From Azophilus sp965220425 (GTDB taxonomy: Bacteria; Pseudomonadota; Gammaproteobacteria; Pseudomonadales; Azotimanducaceae): a stretch of DNA of 64,000 nucleotides. The stretch's first letter is position 1, and the number at the start of each line of letters is the position of its first letter. The position numbers and the translations under genes were made by a program. This document shows, one piece after another, positions 44,109 through 52,672 of this stretch. Location: the NCBI GenBank assembly GCA_965220425.1, contig OZ244830.1, forward strand, positions 1,302,001 to 1,366,000, read 5' to 3'. The notes beneath the pieces were generated by a model. The model was not told the DNA's origin. It saw only the letters and a list, made by a program, of their open reading frames with translations, and did no database searches.

Positions 44109-45380
44109 ATGGCCGCCCGAGATATCGCTTCCACGCTGCGCGTCCGCGACTTCCGGTGGCTGTGGGCCGGCAGCCTGGCCGCATCGTTCGCGATGAACAT
44201 GCAGGCCGTTGCCAGGGGCTGGCTCGTCTATACGTTGACGTCGTCCGCGCTGGACCTCGCCTGGGTCACGCTGTCCTTCATGCTGCCCATGGCGGTGTTC
44301 TCGCTGTGGGGCGGTGTGCTTGCCGACCGGCTGCCGAAAAGGCGCGTGATCTTCGCCGCCCAGAGCCTGAACGGCGCGGCCACGGTGGTACTCGGCTCCG
44401 TCATATTCACCGGCAACGTCACCTTCTGGGATTTCATCTGGTTCGGTGCGCTCAACGGCACCGTGCTGGCCCTTTCCGTGCCGGCGCGCCAGGCGTTCGT
44501 GCCGGAACTCATCCCACAACGGCTGATCTTCAGCGGCATGAGCCTCACCACCACGAGCTGGAACATCTCGCGCATCCTCGGGCCTGCCTTTGCCGGTTTC
44601 CTGATCGCCTGGGTGGCGGCCGGGGATACCTCTTCCGCCAGGGGTGTCGGCATCGTCTATTTCATCATCGCGGCGCTGTACCTGGCCGCGGCCTTCACCA
44701 CCCTGCCGATATCCAGGCCCGGAAACGTCAGGGAACGGGACGGCAAGAGTCCGCTCGAGGATATCGCCGACGGGATGCGCTATGTGCGCGCCAACCGGCC
44801 GATATTCGGACTGATCGTGCTCTCCATCGTGCCGTTTCTGTTCGCGATGCCCGTCAATGCCCTGTTGCCCGCCTTCAACGAGGATATCCTGGGCGGCGGT
44901 CCGGACGATCTGGGCCTGCTCATGTCGGCCATGGGTATGGGCGCGATCGCGGGATCGCTGACGATGGCCACGATGGGCGGGCTGCGCCACAAGGGCCGCT
45001 GGCTGCTCGCCACCTGCATGATCTGGGGTGTATCGACGGTTGCCGTCGGACTGTCGCATACCGTCCTGCTGGCGTCGGCCATGGTGGCGGTGTTCGGCTG
45101 GTTGAGCGCCTGGAACATGTCGCTCAACCGGGGGCTCCTGCAATTGCGGGTCTCCGATCGCATGCGCGGGCGCGTCATGAGCATCGACATGATGTCCCAC
45201 GGCCTGATGCCGCTCGGCGTCATCCCCATCGGCTTTGTCGCCGAGCGCTACGATATCGCCACGGCCCTGGTTTGCGCCGGCGCCGCCTTCGTGCTGGGCA
45301 TCGTTGCGCTCGCCTTGTGGTCACCCGCGGTGCGGCAGGTGGACCGGCAAGCGGAACCCGGTCCGGTTCCGGTGCGGTAG
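44109..45380 (+). CDS. MFS transporter (DHA-type efflux family)
   Basis: 423 residues from ATG 44109 (SD GGAG). Twelve predicted membrane helices in two halves. The N-terminal pattern FRWLWAGSLAASFAMNMQAV and the loop GGVLADRLPKRRVI match the A motif of the MFS_3/enterobactin-exporter-like group. Substrate unknown. A central loop (GNVRERDGKSPLEDIADGM) separates the halves. It lies 173 bp before an alpha/beta hydrolase in the same direction. Confidence 0.88.
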   Translation: MAARDIASTLRVRDFRWLWAGSLAASFAMNMQAVARGWLVYTLTSSALDLAWVTLSFMLPMAVFSLWGGVLADRLPKRRVIFAAQSLNGAATVVLGSVIFTGNVTFWDFIWFGALNGTVLALSVPARQAFVPELIPQRLIFSGMSLTTTSWNISRILGPAFAGFLIAWVAAGDTSSARGVGIVYFIIAALYLAAAFTTLPISRPGNVRERDGKSPLEDIADGMRYVRANRPIFGLIVLSIVPFLFAMPVNALLPAFNEDILGGGPDDLGLLMSAMGMGAIAGSLTMATMGGLRHKGRWLLATCMIWGVSTVAVGLSHTVLLASAMVAVFGWLSAWNMSLNRGLLQLRVSDRMRGRVMSIDMMSHGLMPLGVIPIGFVAERYDIATALVCAGAAFVLGIVALALWSPAVRQVDRQAEPGPVPVR

Positions 45381-45552
45381 CGCCGTCTGCCGGCGGGTTG
45401 CAAACTCGGCGGTTTCCACACCCACTCGGAACCCGGCCATCGTACAAAGCTTGCGCCCGCAATCCCGGGAAAGCACGTCCGCTTGGCGGGCCGGAGGACC
45501 GCGCCGCAAGTGCAACGTTGCTATCATGCCCCTTTCGCAATGGGAGTGCGCC

Positions 45553-46272
45553 ATGCCTTGTTTCGTCAATGACGATGTCCGCATCTACTACGAGGACAGC
45601 GGTTCCGGCTTCCCGGTTTTGCTGATCGCGCCGGGCGGCATGAAGTCGGCCATCCCCGCCTGGGCCAACGCCCCCTGGCGCCCGGTAGAGCAGCTCTCGG
45701 GCGAGTTTCGCGTCATCGCCATGGATCAGCGCAATGCGGGGCAGTCATCGGCGCCGGTTTCCGCCGGCGATTCCTGGCATGTCTACACCGCGGACCAGCT
45801 CGGGCTCATGGACCATCTCGGCATCGACCGCTTCCATGTGGCCGGCATGTGCATCGGCGGCGCCTATGCGATGAGCCTGATCCAGGCCGCGCCGGAACGG
45901 GTGGCATCGGCCGTCATGTTCCAGCCCATCGGCTTGAGCGATAACCGGGATGCGTTTTTCGCCATGTTCAACGGCTGGGCGGAGGAACTCAAGCAGCAAC
46001 GGGACGATGTCGCGGACGGCGACCTGGAGGCTTTCCGGGAAACCATGTACGGCGGCGATTTCGTGTTCAGCGTTTCCCGGGATTTCGCCGAGGGCGTCGC
46101 TACGCCGCTCCTCGTGCTGCTCGGCAACGACCTGTACCACCCGTCGTCGATCTCCCGGGAAGTGGTCTCCCTGGCGCGGAATGCGGAGCTCATAGAGCGC
46201 TGGAAAGAGCCCGGGGACCAGCCCGCCGCCAAGGCTCGGGTACTGGAGTTTCTCAGGCAGCATTCCGCCTGA
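45553..46272 (+). CDS. Alpha/beta-fold hydrolase with Cys at the nucleophile position
   Basis: 239 residues from ATG 45553. Alpha/beta hydrolase with VLLIAPGGMKSA (oxyanion loop), VIAMDQRNAGQSSAP, and the nucleophile elbow HVAGMCIGGAYAMSL. The canonical GxSxG reads GMCIG, placing Cys where Ser is usual. A later Asp and His lie in LGNDLYHPSS. Cys nucleophiles occur in dienelactone hydrolases and in some uncharacterised branches. Substrate unknown. Confidence 0.82.
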   Translation: MPCFVNDDVRIYYEDSGSGFPVLLIAPGGMKSAIPAWANAPWRPVEQLSGEFRVIAMDQRNAGQSSAPVSAGDSWHVYTADQLGLMDHLGIDRFHVAGMCIGGAYAMSLIQAAPERVASAVMFQPIGLSDNRDAFFAMFNGWAEELKQQRDDVADGDLEAFRETMYGGDFVFSVSRDFAEGVATPLLVLLGNDLYHPSSISREVVSLARNAELIERWKEPGDQPAAKARVLEFLRQHSA

Positions 46273-46323
46273 GCCAACCAGGGAGGCGAGCCACCCTGAC
46301 GCCGCGCAAGCCCCCTTGACCCT

Positions 46324-47202
46324 TTATATCTGCCCGCGCAGGGGATTGATCGGCGGCCAGGCGTCCTTGCTGTCGAGGATGCGCCGCCCGATGTCCTCGA
46401 CGCTCCAGGGCCCCTCGGAGAGATCCTGATCGGCGATGGGCGTGATCTGCCAGGACAGCAGGGATACGTTGTTGCCGGACACCAGCCACTGCCGCCCCGT
46501 AACCTCTTTCGCCTCGTCGGTGCACAACCACACCACCGCGGGAGCGACCGTCTCCGGCGGAAAACGGTCTTTGACCTGGTCCGGAAAGATATCCTCGGTC
46601 AGCCGGGAGGTTGCGGTGGGGACGAGAACGTTCACGGTTATGCCGTATTTCAGGCCTTCCAGCCACAGGCAGCGCATGAAACCGGCGATGGCCGCCTTGG
46701 CGGCGCCGTAGTTGGTCTGGCCGAAGTTGCCGAGCAGCCCCGATGTTGAACTGGTCATGACAATGCGGCCGCCCTCGCCCTGCTCGAGCATCCTGTCGTA
46801 GGCGGCCCTGGTGACGAGATAGGTGCCGCGCAGGTGCACATCGAGTACGACGTCCCACATCTCGTCGGTCATGTTCTTGAACGACTTGTCGCGCAGGATG
46901 CCGGCGTTGCAGATGCAGATGTCGAGGCGCCCGAATTCCGCCACCGCGGCATCGATCATGCCCTGGGCGGCGTCCTCGTCCGCCACCGACCCGTAGTGGG
47001 CGACGGCGTTGCCGCCGGCCGCCACGATCTCGTCCACCACGCCGTCCGCCATCGAGGTGCCGGACCCGGTACCGTCCCGCGCTCCGCCGAGGTCGTTGAC
47101 CACCACCGCGGCGCCTTCGCTTGCGAGCAATCGGGCGTGTTCGCGGCCGATACCGCCTCCCGCGCCGGTGACGACCGCAACCTTACCTTCGAGCATGCCC
47201 AT
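46324..47202 (-). CDS. SDR oxidoreductase of the (3R)-hydroxyacyl-CoA dehydrogenase type
   Basis: 292 residues from ATG 47202 (GGAGAAG SD). Short-chain dehydrogenase: NAD(P) loop VVTGAGGGIGREHARLLASE, NDLGGARDG typical of the peroxisomal multifunctional enzyme type, NAG motif CNAGILRDKSF, active-site Ser in MTSSTSG and YxxxK in NYGAAKAA. The C-terminal 50 residues lie beyond the SDR fold. Probably acts on hydroxyacyl-CoA. Divergent from the next SDR. Confidence 0.87.
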   Translation of the reverse strand: MGMLEGKVAVVTGAGGGIGREHARLLASEGAAVVVNDLGGARDGTGSGTSMADGVVDEIVAAGGNAVAHYGSVADEDAAQGMIDAAVAEFGRLDICICNAGILRDKSFKNMTDEMWDVVLDVHLRGTYLVTRAAYDRMLEQGEGGRIVMTSSTSGLLGNFGQTNYGAAKAAIAGFMRCLWLEGLKYGITVNVLVPTATSRLTEDIFPDQVKDRFPPETVAPAVVWLCTDEAKEVTGRQWLVSGNNVSLLSWQITPIADQDLSEGPWSVEDIGRRILDSKDAWPPINPLRGQI

Positions 47203-47357
47203 GTTCGCTTCTCCTTCGCATCGATGCATTGCCGGATTGCCTTCCGAAGCCACGTCGGTGTAAGCCGTTGCGCACGGCGCCGTCGAGCGGCGAAGTGGAA
47301 GATCCACCGGCATACTATATAGTGCCGCGCTTCAATTGGGATGGATCGATTCAGACC

Positions 47358-48110
47358 ATGGATGAACTGTTCGATTTCACCGGCAAGGTCGCCCTGGTTA
47401 CCGGCGGCAGCCGCGGCCTGGGCCGGGAGATGGTGCTGGCGTTCGCGGCGCGCGGCGCCGATGTGGCGATCGCCAGCCGCAAGGCGCACAACTGCGAGGC
47501 GGTGGCGGACGAGGTGCGGGCGCTGGGCCGGGAAGCGCTGCCGTACCGTTGCCACGTCGGGCACTGGGACGAGTTGCAGGGCCTCGCGGATGCCGCCTAC
47601 GAGCGGTTCGGGAAGGTGGACATCCTGGTCAACAACGCCGGCATGTCTCCCCTGTATCCGTCGCTGGGCGCGATCAGCGAGGAGTTGTTCGACAAGGTGG
47701 TCGGCGTCAACCTGAAGGGCCCCTTCCGGCTCTCGGCGCTGGTCGGCGAACGCATGGCCGCGGGGGACGGCGGCTGCATCGTCAACATCGGCAGCACCGG
47801 CGCCCTGAGCCCGAGCCCGGAGTCGCAGCCCTACGGCGCCGCCAAGGCGGGCCTCAACGCCATTACCCGCGCTTTCGCCTGGGCTTACGGCCCCAAGGTG
47901 CGGGTGAACTGCATTCTCGCGGGACCCTTCCTGACGGACATCTCCAAGGCCTGGGACATGGCAGCGTTCACACAACGGGCCGAGACCTCCATGGCGTTGC
48001 GGCGCGGCGGCCAGCCGGACGAGGTGGTTGGTGCGGCGCTGTATCTCGCGAGCGACAGCGCCAGCTTTACCACGGGGTCGCTGCTGCGGGTCGACGGCGG
48101 CCAGCCCTGA
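47358..48110 (+). CDS. SDR family oxidoreductase
   Basis: 250 residues from ATG 47358. Classical SDR: LVTGGSRGLGREMVLAFAAR (cofactor loop), LVNNAGMSPLYPS, Ser in NIGSTGAL and YGAAKAG (YxxxK), with the C-terminal DGGQP close to the usual end. Likely acts on a ketone/alcohol in lipid metabolism. Divergent from the SDR at 46324, with 155 bp between the starts. Confidence 0.87.
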   Translation: MDELFDFTGKVALVTGGSRGLGREMVLAFAARGADVAIASRKAHNCEAVADEVRALGREALPYRCHVGHWDELQGLADAAYERFGKVDILVNNAGMSPLYPSLGAISEELFDKVVGVNLKGPFRLSALVGERMAAGDGGCIVNIGSTGALSPSPESQPYGAAKAGLNAITRAFAWAYGPKVRVNCILAGPFLTDISKAWDMAAFTQRAETSMALRRGGQPDEVVGAALYLASDSASFTTGSLLRVDGGQP

Positions 48111-48273
48111 CCGCCGGGCCGCGAATTGAGCCGCCCACCGTGGCAAGCTGCCCCGCTGTCGCGCTCGGCGCCCGCTACCCAGACTGTCAGCCGACAGGAT
48201 TTGATGCGTAGACAAGATTTGATGGGAGCCAAAGGAACGGTTGGAGATTCGCTCCATGCAAGGCATCGCCTCG

Positions 48274-48523
48274 TTAGCCCGCATATTGCACCAAGGGCCG
48301 CGATGATCGCGCAGGATTTAGCCCGTAGGCGCGTGCTCGCGACCGGAATCATAGCCACGCCTATGGTGTAGGGAGCATGTGCGCGCCTACGGGCAAAAGA
48401 CCAGCGAAGGCGCGGCCAGCGCAGTTTGTACCGGGAACAACTTCAGCATATTTGGAAGCAACCGTGAAAAAACAAACAACATTCGATATCTCAATGAGCG
48501 GCTTGGTGCAATATGCGGGTTAG
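48274..48523 (+). mobile_element. Copy E of the 242-bp TIR element with perfect TTAG duplication
   Basis: Core 48278-48519, 242 bp. Termini CCCGCATATTGCACCAAG and CTTGGTGCAATATGCGGG are perfect inverted repeats. Flanks are TTAG on both sides. Hairpin arms GCCCGTAGGCGCG (48321-48333) and CGCGCCTACGGGC (48382-48394) pair perfectly although the sequence differs from copies B and C. Confidence 0.92.
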
Positions 48524-48545
48524 TCACGCGATGCGGGGGAGATCT

Positions 48546-49409
48546 TTATCGCGGCATCCCCGCAATTGCAGCAACCGCCCGCGGCGCCGGGTCCGTTCCG
48601 GTCAGTGATTCCAGGGTCGCCAATCCGCCGGGATTGGCGACGTTGATCTCGATGAGGCAGGGCCAGGCGAGGTCGGCGGCGGCGAAGCCGATGCCCGAGT
48701 CCGCGAGCCAGCGGGCGATCTTTTCCGCGAGCATGGTTTCCGACTCGGTCGGGTCATGGCGTTCCGCCCTGCCGCCGGCAGCGAGATTGGCGCGGATGTC
48801 GGTGTCCGCGGGCAGGCGCCTGTAGCAACCGACGATCTCGCCGCCGGCCAGGAGGCATCGCACCTCGCCGTTCTCGATGGTTGGCACGTACCGCTGCAGC
48901 ACCGCGAAGCCGTCCCGTTCGATCAATTGCCGCACCGCGTCGCGGCCGCCGGGGTCGTTGCGAATCAGGGCAACGTCCCGCCCGAAACTCGCGCCGCTGG
49001 GTTTGAGCACCCAGGCGGTGCGATCGTCCAGACATTGCAGAAGGTATTGCGCGGACGCGGCGGCATGACTTTCCGGCAGATGCTCGGCGAGGGATTCGGC
49101 CGGCGGCAGCTTGCCGTGCAGGTAGGTGTACGCGTCGACGGGATTGACGAAGCGCCGCTGATCCAGCCGCCGCAGCAGTTGCGTTCTGTCGTAGTAGGAC
49201 ACCCGGCGGCCGAAACCAAGCAGCCAGATGAGATCGAATGCCTCGGCGCTCTCCTTTCCGACCCGCACGCAACTGCCGTCCCAGCGCACCTCATCGTGAT
49301 CGGCCGAGACCGTTTCCCAGCCGAGCGCGGCGAAAGCCCGTGGCAGCCGCAGGTGGTTGTCGTTACCCGCGCGGGCCGACTCGTTGACAAGAAACAGGAT
49401 GCTCGGAAT
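48546..49409 (-). CDS. Glutathione synthetase-like ATP-grasp protein with probable ATT start
   Basis: About 287 residues. ATP-grasp ligase resembling GshB: central VLKPSGASFGRDVALIR, VLQRYVPTIENGEVRCLLAG, and the C-terminal RANLAAGGRAERHDPTESE with LIEINVANPGGL, which holds the metal ligands and glutathione-site loop. The first conventional start (GTG 49289) would remove the N-terminal lobe. Upstream, the frame reads IPSILFLVNESARAGNDNHL followed by RLPRAFAALGW, as expected for the missing lobe, and an ATT at 49409 is preceded by GGAGACGACCC. No ATG/GTG/TTG exists in that lobe. Ligates gamma-glutamylcysteine and glycine if GshB; substrate assignment is inferred. Confidence 0.8.
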   Translation of the reverse strand: MPSILFLVNESARAGNDNHLRLPRAFAALGWETVSADHDEVRWDGSCVRVGKESAEAFDLIWLLGFGRRVSYYDRTQLLRRLDQRRFVNPVDAYTYLHGKLPPAESLAEHLPESHAAASAQYLLQCLDDRTAWVLKPSGASFGRDVALIRNDPGGRDAVRQLIERDGFAVLQRYVPTIENGEVRCLLAGGEIVGCYRRLPADTDIRANLAAGGRAERHDPTESETMLAEKIARWLADSGIGFAAADLAWPCLIEINVANPGGLATLESLTGTDPAPRAVAAIAGMPR

Positions 49410-49611
49410 GGGTCGTCTCCGGGATGGCGAGTGATTGGCTGACCGTCAGGACACTAGCACGAAAACGAGTCGAGTTTGCGCCCGACGGCAACGCTTCCGC
49501 CGACCTTGGCCGTGGCCGAATTGCCGTTGTCCGGAGCCCGCGCGGGCCGGACCCGCCCCCGACAAGCCGTGCTAGAATCGCCGGCCCGGAAAGGTAGCGT
49601 CAGACTTTCAG

Positions 49612-50667
49612 ATGCAAAGCGCGCGATTGAAACTGCCGGACCACAGCTTGAGCGCCGAGCGCGTTCCCCAGCACATGCCCGCGGTATTGGAGAAGAAAGA
49701 GCGGGACCGGCTCAAGGCCGAGATAGCCGAACTCCTCGCCGAGCGCAATGCCGTGCTGGTGGCGCACTACTACGTGGACGGCGATGTCCAGGACCTGGCC
49801 GAGGAAACCGGCGGCTACGTTTCCGATTCCCTGGAGATGGCCCGCTTCGGCCGCGACCACCCGGCGAATACCCTGATCGTCGCCGGCGTCCGCTTCATGG
49901 GCGAGACCGCCAGGATCCTCTCGCCCGGCAAGCGGGTGTTCATGCCCACGCTGGAGGCGGAATGCTCCCTGGACCTCGGCTGCCCGCCGGACGAGTTCGA
50001 GGCGTTCTGCAAGGCGCATCCCGATCGCACCGTGGTCGTCTACGCCAATACGTCCGTGCGCGTGAAGGCGTTGTCCGACTGGGTGGTCACCAGCAGCGTG
50101 GGGCTGCCCATCATCGAAGCGCTGGCCGAGCAGGGCGAGAAGATCCTGTGGGCTCCGGACAAGCACCTCGGCCGCTATATCCAGCAACAGACCGGCGCCG
50201 ACATGCTGCTCTGGAGCGGCGCCTGCGTCGTCCACGAGGAGTTCAAGGCGCAGGCGCTCGATGACGTCATGAGCATCTATCCCGATGCCGGCGTGCTGGT
50301 GCACCCGGAATCGCCCGCCGCCGTGATCGGCCTGGCCGACGCGGTCGGGTCCACCAGCCAGATCGTCAAGGCGGCCGGTGAACTGCCCCACGAGTTGTTC
50401 ATCGTCGCCACCGACCGGGGCCTCTTCCACAAGCTCAGGCAGCGCTATCCCCACAAGCGCTTTATCGAGGCGCCCACCGCCGGCGCCGGCGCCACCTGTC
50501 GCAGTTGCGCCCACTGTCCCTGGATGGCGATGAACGAGTTGCACGTGCTGGCCGAGGTGCTGCGCGACCCGGCGCGCCTGGAAGCGAACGAAATCCTCGT
50601 CGATCCGGAAGTCGGCCGCCGGGCGATGATCCCGCTGGAGCGGATGCTGCATTTTCCCAAGCCCTGA
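49612..50667 (+). CDS. nadA: Quinolinate synthase
   Basis: 351 residues. Condenses iminoaspartate and dihydroxyacetone phosphate to quinolinate in NAD synthesis. It binds a [4Fe-4S] cluster via cysteines in AECSLDLGCPP, WSGACVVHEEF and ATCRSCAHCPWMAMN. Conserved HYYVDGDVQDLAE and GVRFMGETARILSPGKRV. Cytoplasmic. Convergent with bepA. Confidence 0.96.
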   Translation: MQSARLKLPDHSLSAERVPQHMPAVLEKKERDRLKAEIAELLAERNAVLVAHYYVDGDVQDLAEETGGYVSDSLEMARFGRDHPANTLIVAGVRFMGETARILSPGKRVFMPTLEAECSLDLGCPPDEFEAFCKAHPDRTVVVYANTSVRVKALSDWVVTSSVGLPIIEALAEQGEKILWAPDKHLGRYIQQQTGADMLLWSGACVVHEEFKAQALDDVMSIYPDAGVLVHPESPAAVIGLADAVGSTSQIVKAAGELPHELFIVATDRGLFHKLRQRYPHKRFIEAPTAGAGATCRSCAHCPWMAMNELHVLAEVLRDPARLEANEILVDPEVGRRAMIPLERMLHFPKP

Positions 50668-50698
50668 AGGGTAGCCCGCTACGATCTGCTCCAATGGG

Positions 50699-50714
50699 CC
50701 GGCGAGCCCGCCGG
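50699..50714. terminator. Possible bidirectional stem between nadA and bepA
   Basis: CCGGCG-AGCC-CGCCGG, a 6-bp GC stem in the 55-bp gap between convergent nadA and bepA. No T-run follows on either strand, so it is only a weak candidate. Confidence 0.3.
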
Positions 50715-50722
50715 ACAGCGTC

Positions 50723-52207
50723 TCAGGAACGCTGCTCCCGCATCTTGTTGCGGATGTCGCTGATGCGCTGATTGAGGCGCGCCATGAGCGGTTCGTTGCC
50801 GCGGCTGGCCAGCCGGCGGGCGTACTGGAGGTGCTGGATGGTGCGCTGGTAGGCGCCGTGCAGCTCGAAGAACTCGGCGCGCGCGAGGTGCACGCCGATG
50901 ATATTGCCGGCGAGCCCGGACACTTCGGCCAGGTCGTACCAGACATCGACATCGGCCTTGTTGACGAAACTCTGCTGCTGCAGCACCGCCTCGGCGGCCA
51001 CGTACTGGCGGTTGGCCACCAGCGCGTCGGCGTAGAGCGCGGACAGGGCGGCGTTCTGGGGATTGACCGCGAGTTCCCGTTCCAGGAGGCCGATGGCCTG
51101 ATCGACCCTGCCGGACTTGGTCAGCAATTCCGCGAGGCTGCCGATGAACAGGATGTTGTGCGGGTTGTCGGTATGGATCTGGTCGACGAAAGGAATCGCC
51201 TCGTCGTACCGCTCGGCGGCGGCCAGCGCGACAGCGAGGCCGTAGCGGGCGCCCTGGCTGTCCGGTTGTTCCTCCACCTGCTGCTCGAAACTCATCACGG
51301 CCGATTTCGGCGACTCCGCATAGCGAACGCGCGCCCGGGCGCGCATGGCCTGGTATTCCAGCGATTCCGGAAACTGCTTGCGGGGATACTCCATCGCCTG
51401 GGTCCTGGCATCGGCGATGCGGGTCTCGGTCAGCGGGTGCGTCAGCAGGAATTCCGGCGGCCGGCGGGTGAAACGGTAGGCGCGGTCCATGCGGTCGAAC
51501 ATGCGGCTCATGCCCCAGGTATCCAGGTTGGCCCTGGCCAGCGTATTCAGGCCGATGCGGTCCGCCTCCTGCTCGCGGCCCCTGCTGTAGCGCAGTTGGT
51601 TGGCCTGGGCGGCGGCCTGCACGCTGGAGATGGCGGCCATGCCGGCATCGCCGCCGCCCATGGCGCCGATCATGATCGCCGCGATCATGCCCGCGAGCAT
51701 CGGCAGGGTCTGGGCGCGTTGTTCCTCGATGCCGCGTGCGAAGTGCCGCTGGCTCAGGTGGGCGATTTCGTGAGCGACGACGCTGGAGTATTCGTGAACG
51801 TCCCGGGCGTGCAGCATGAGGCCGAGATTGATGCCGACGATGCCGCCGGGCGCCGCGAAGGCGTTGATGTCGTCGCTGTCGATCAGCACGGTGGCCAGGA
51901 TCGGCCCGCTCAGTTCGCTGTACTGCACGATGCCGGCGAGCTGCCGCTGCACGTAGTACTTGAGAACGGGATCCTCGACGGTCGGCAGGGCTGCGTGCAC
52001 CTGTTTGAGGAAGTTCTCGCCGAGTTGCCGTTCCATCTGGGGCGAGATGAGCCTCGAGGAGGCATCACCCACCACCGGCAGATCGTCGGCGACGTCGGCG
52101 CGGGCGCCCGTGCACAGCGCGAGCGCGCCGATCGCGCCGATACGGGCGGTCCGCCACCGTATCCCGTCGGTTTTCCGCGCCAGGAAAGCGTTCATGGCGC
52201 CAATCAT
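50723..52207 (-). CDS. bepA: Beta-barrel assembly-enhancing protease BepA-like (M48 metallopeptidase with TPRs)
   Basis: 494 residues from ATG 52207 (ATG 52195 is an alternative). Signal peptide (IGAIGALALCTGARA), then an M48 peptidase domain with the zinc motif VVAHEIAHLSQRHF (HExxH) and a third ligand Glu in REQEADRIGLN, followed by about 200 residues of tetratricopeptide repeats. BepA refolds or degrades outer-membrane proteins such as LptD. In E. coli it neighbours perM; here a PerM-like gene lies near, separated by tusA on the opposite strand. Confidence 0.9.
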   Translation of the reverse strand: MIGAMNAFLARKTDGIRWRTARIGAIGALALCTGARADVADDLPVVGDASSRLISPQMERQLGENFLKQVHAALPTVEDPVLKYYVQRQLAGIVQYSELSGPILATVLIDSDDINAFAAPGGIVGINLGLMLHARDVHEYSSVVAHEIAHLSQRHFARGIEEQRAQTLPMLAGMIAAIMIGAMGGGDAGMAAISSVQAAAQANQLRYSRGREQEADRIGLNTLARANLDTWGMSRMFDRMDRAYRFTRRPPEFLLTHPLTETRIADARTQAMEYPRKQFPESLEYQAMRARARVRYAESPKSAVMSFEQQVEEQPDSQGARYGLAVALAAAERYDEAIPFVDQIHTDNPHNILFIGSLAELLTKSGRVDQAIGLLERELAVNPQNAALSALYADALVANRQYVAAEAVLQQQSFVNKADVDVWYDLAEVSGLAGNIIGVHLARAEFFELHGAYQRTIQHLQYARRLASRGNEPLMARLNQRISDIRNKMREQRS

Positions 52208-52428
52208 ACTCCCGTGGCGTTGCTTCTCACCAACGAGTTCCGAGTGCCTGCGGGCGGGGCGTGCGTCCCAGGCCGTCGATGGAAGTTTCGACCCCGGCGG
52301 GCCGGGGCGCCGGCGCGCAAGGAACAACGCCCGGTATCTGGAAGAGAGTGGACTCGATCGAGCCGCCAGGGTGAACGGGAACCGCTCGAGCCCCTCGGTC
52401 CGCCCGGGGTTGTGTCATACTTTCGCGC

Positions 52429-52659
52429 GTGTCCGGTGAACCCGTCATAGTCGATGCCAAGGGGTTGAATTGCCCCATGCCGCTCTTGAAGGCCAAGAAG
52501 GCGCTGAACGGCATGGCAAGCCGCGAGTGCCTGCGCATCTATGCCACCGATCCCGGCTCGGTTCGGGATTTCGAGGTGTTTTCCGCCCAGAGCGGCCACA
52601 GGCTGCTCGAGTCCGGCAGGAACGGCGACACCTACTCTTACCTCCTGGAAAAGAAATAG
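52429..52659 (+). CDS. tusA: Sulfurtransferase TusA family protein
   Basis: 76 residues. SirA/TusA fold with the sulfur-carrying cysteine in VDAKGLNCPMPLLKAKKAL and the C-terminal strand GHRLLESGRNGDTYSYLLEK. Carries persulfide sulfur to TusBCD or other acceptors for tRNA thiolation, or in other bacteria in sulfur oxidation. 13 bp before the permease. Confidence 0.9.
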   Translation: MSGEPVIVDAKGLNCPMPLLKAKKALNGMASRECLRIYATDPGSVRDFEVFSAQSGHRLLESGRNGDTYSYLLEKK

Positions 52660-52672
52660 CCCGGCCGGAACG

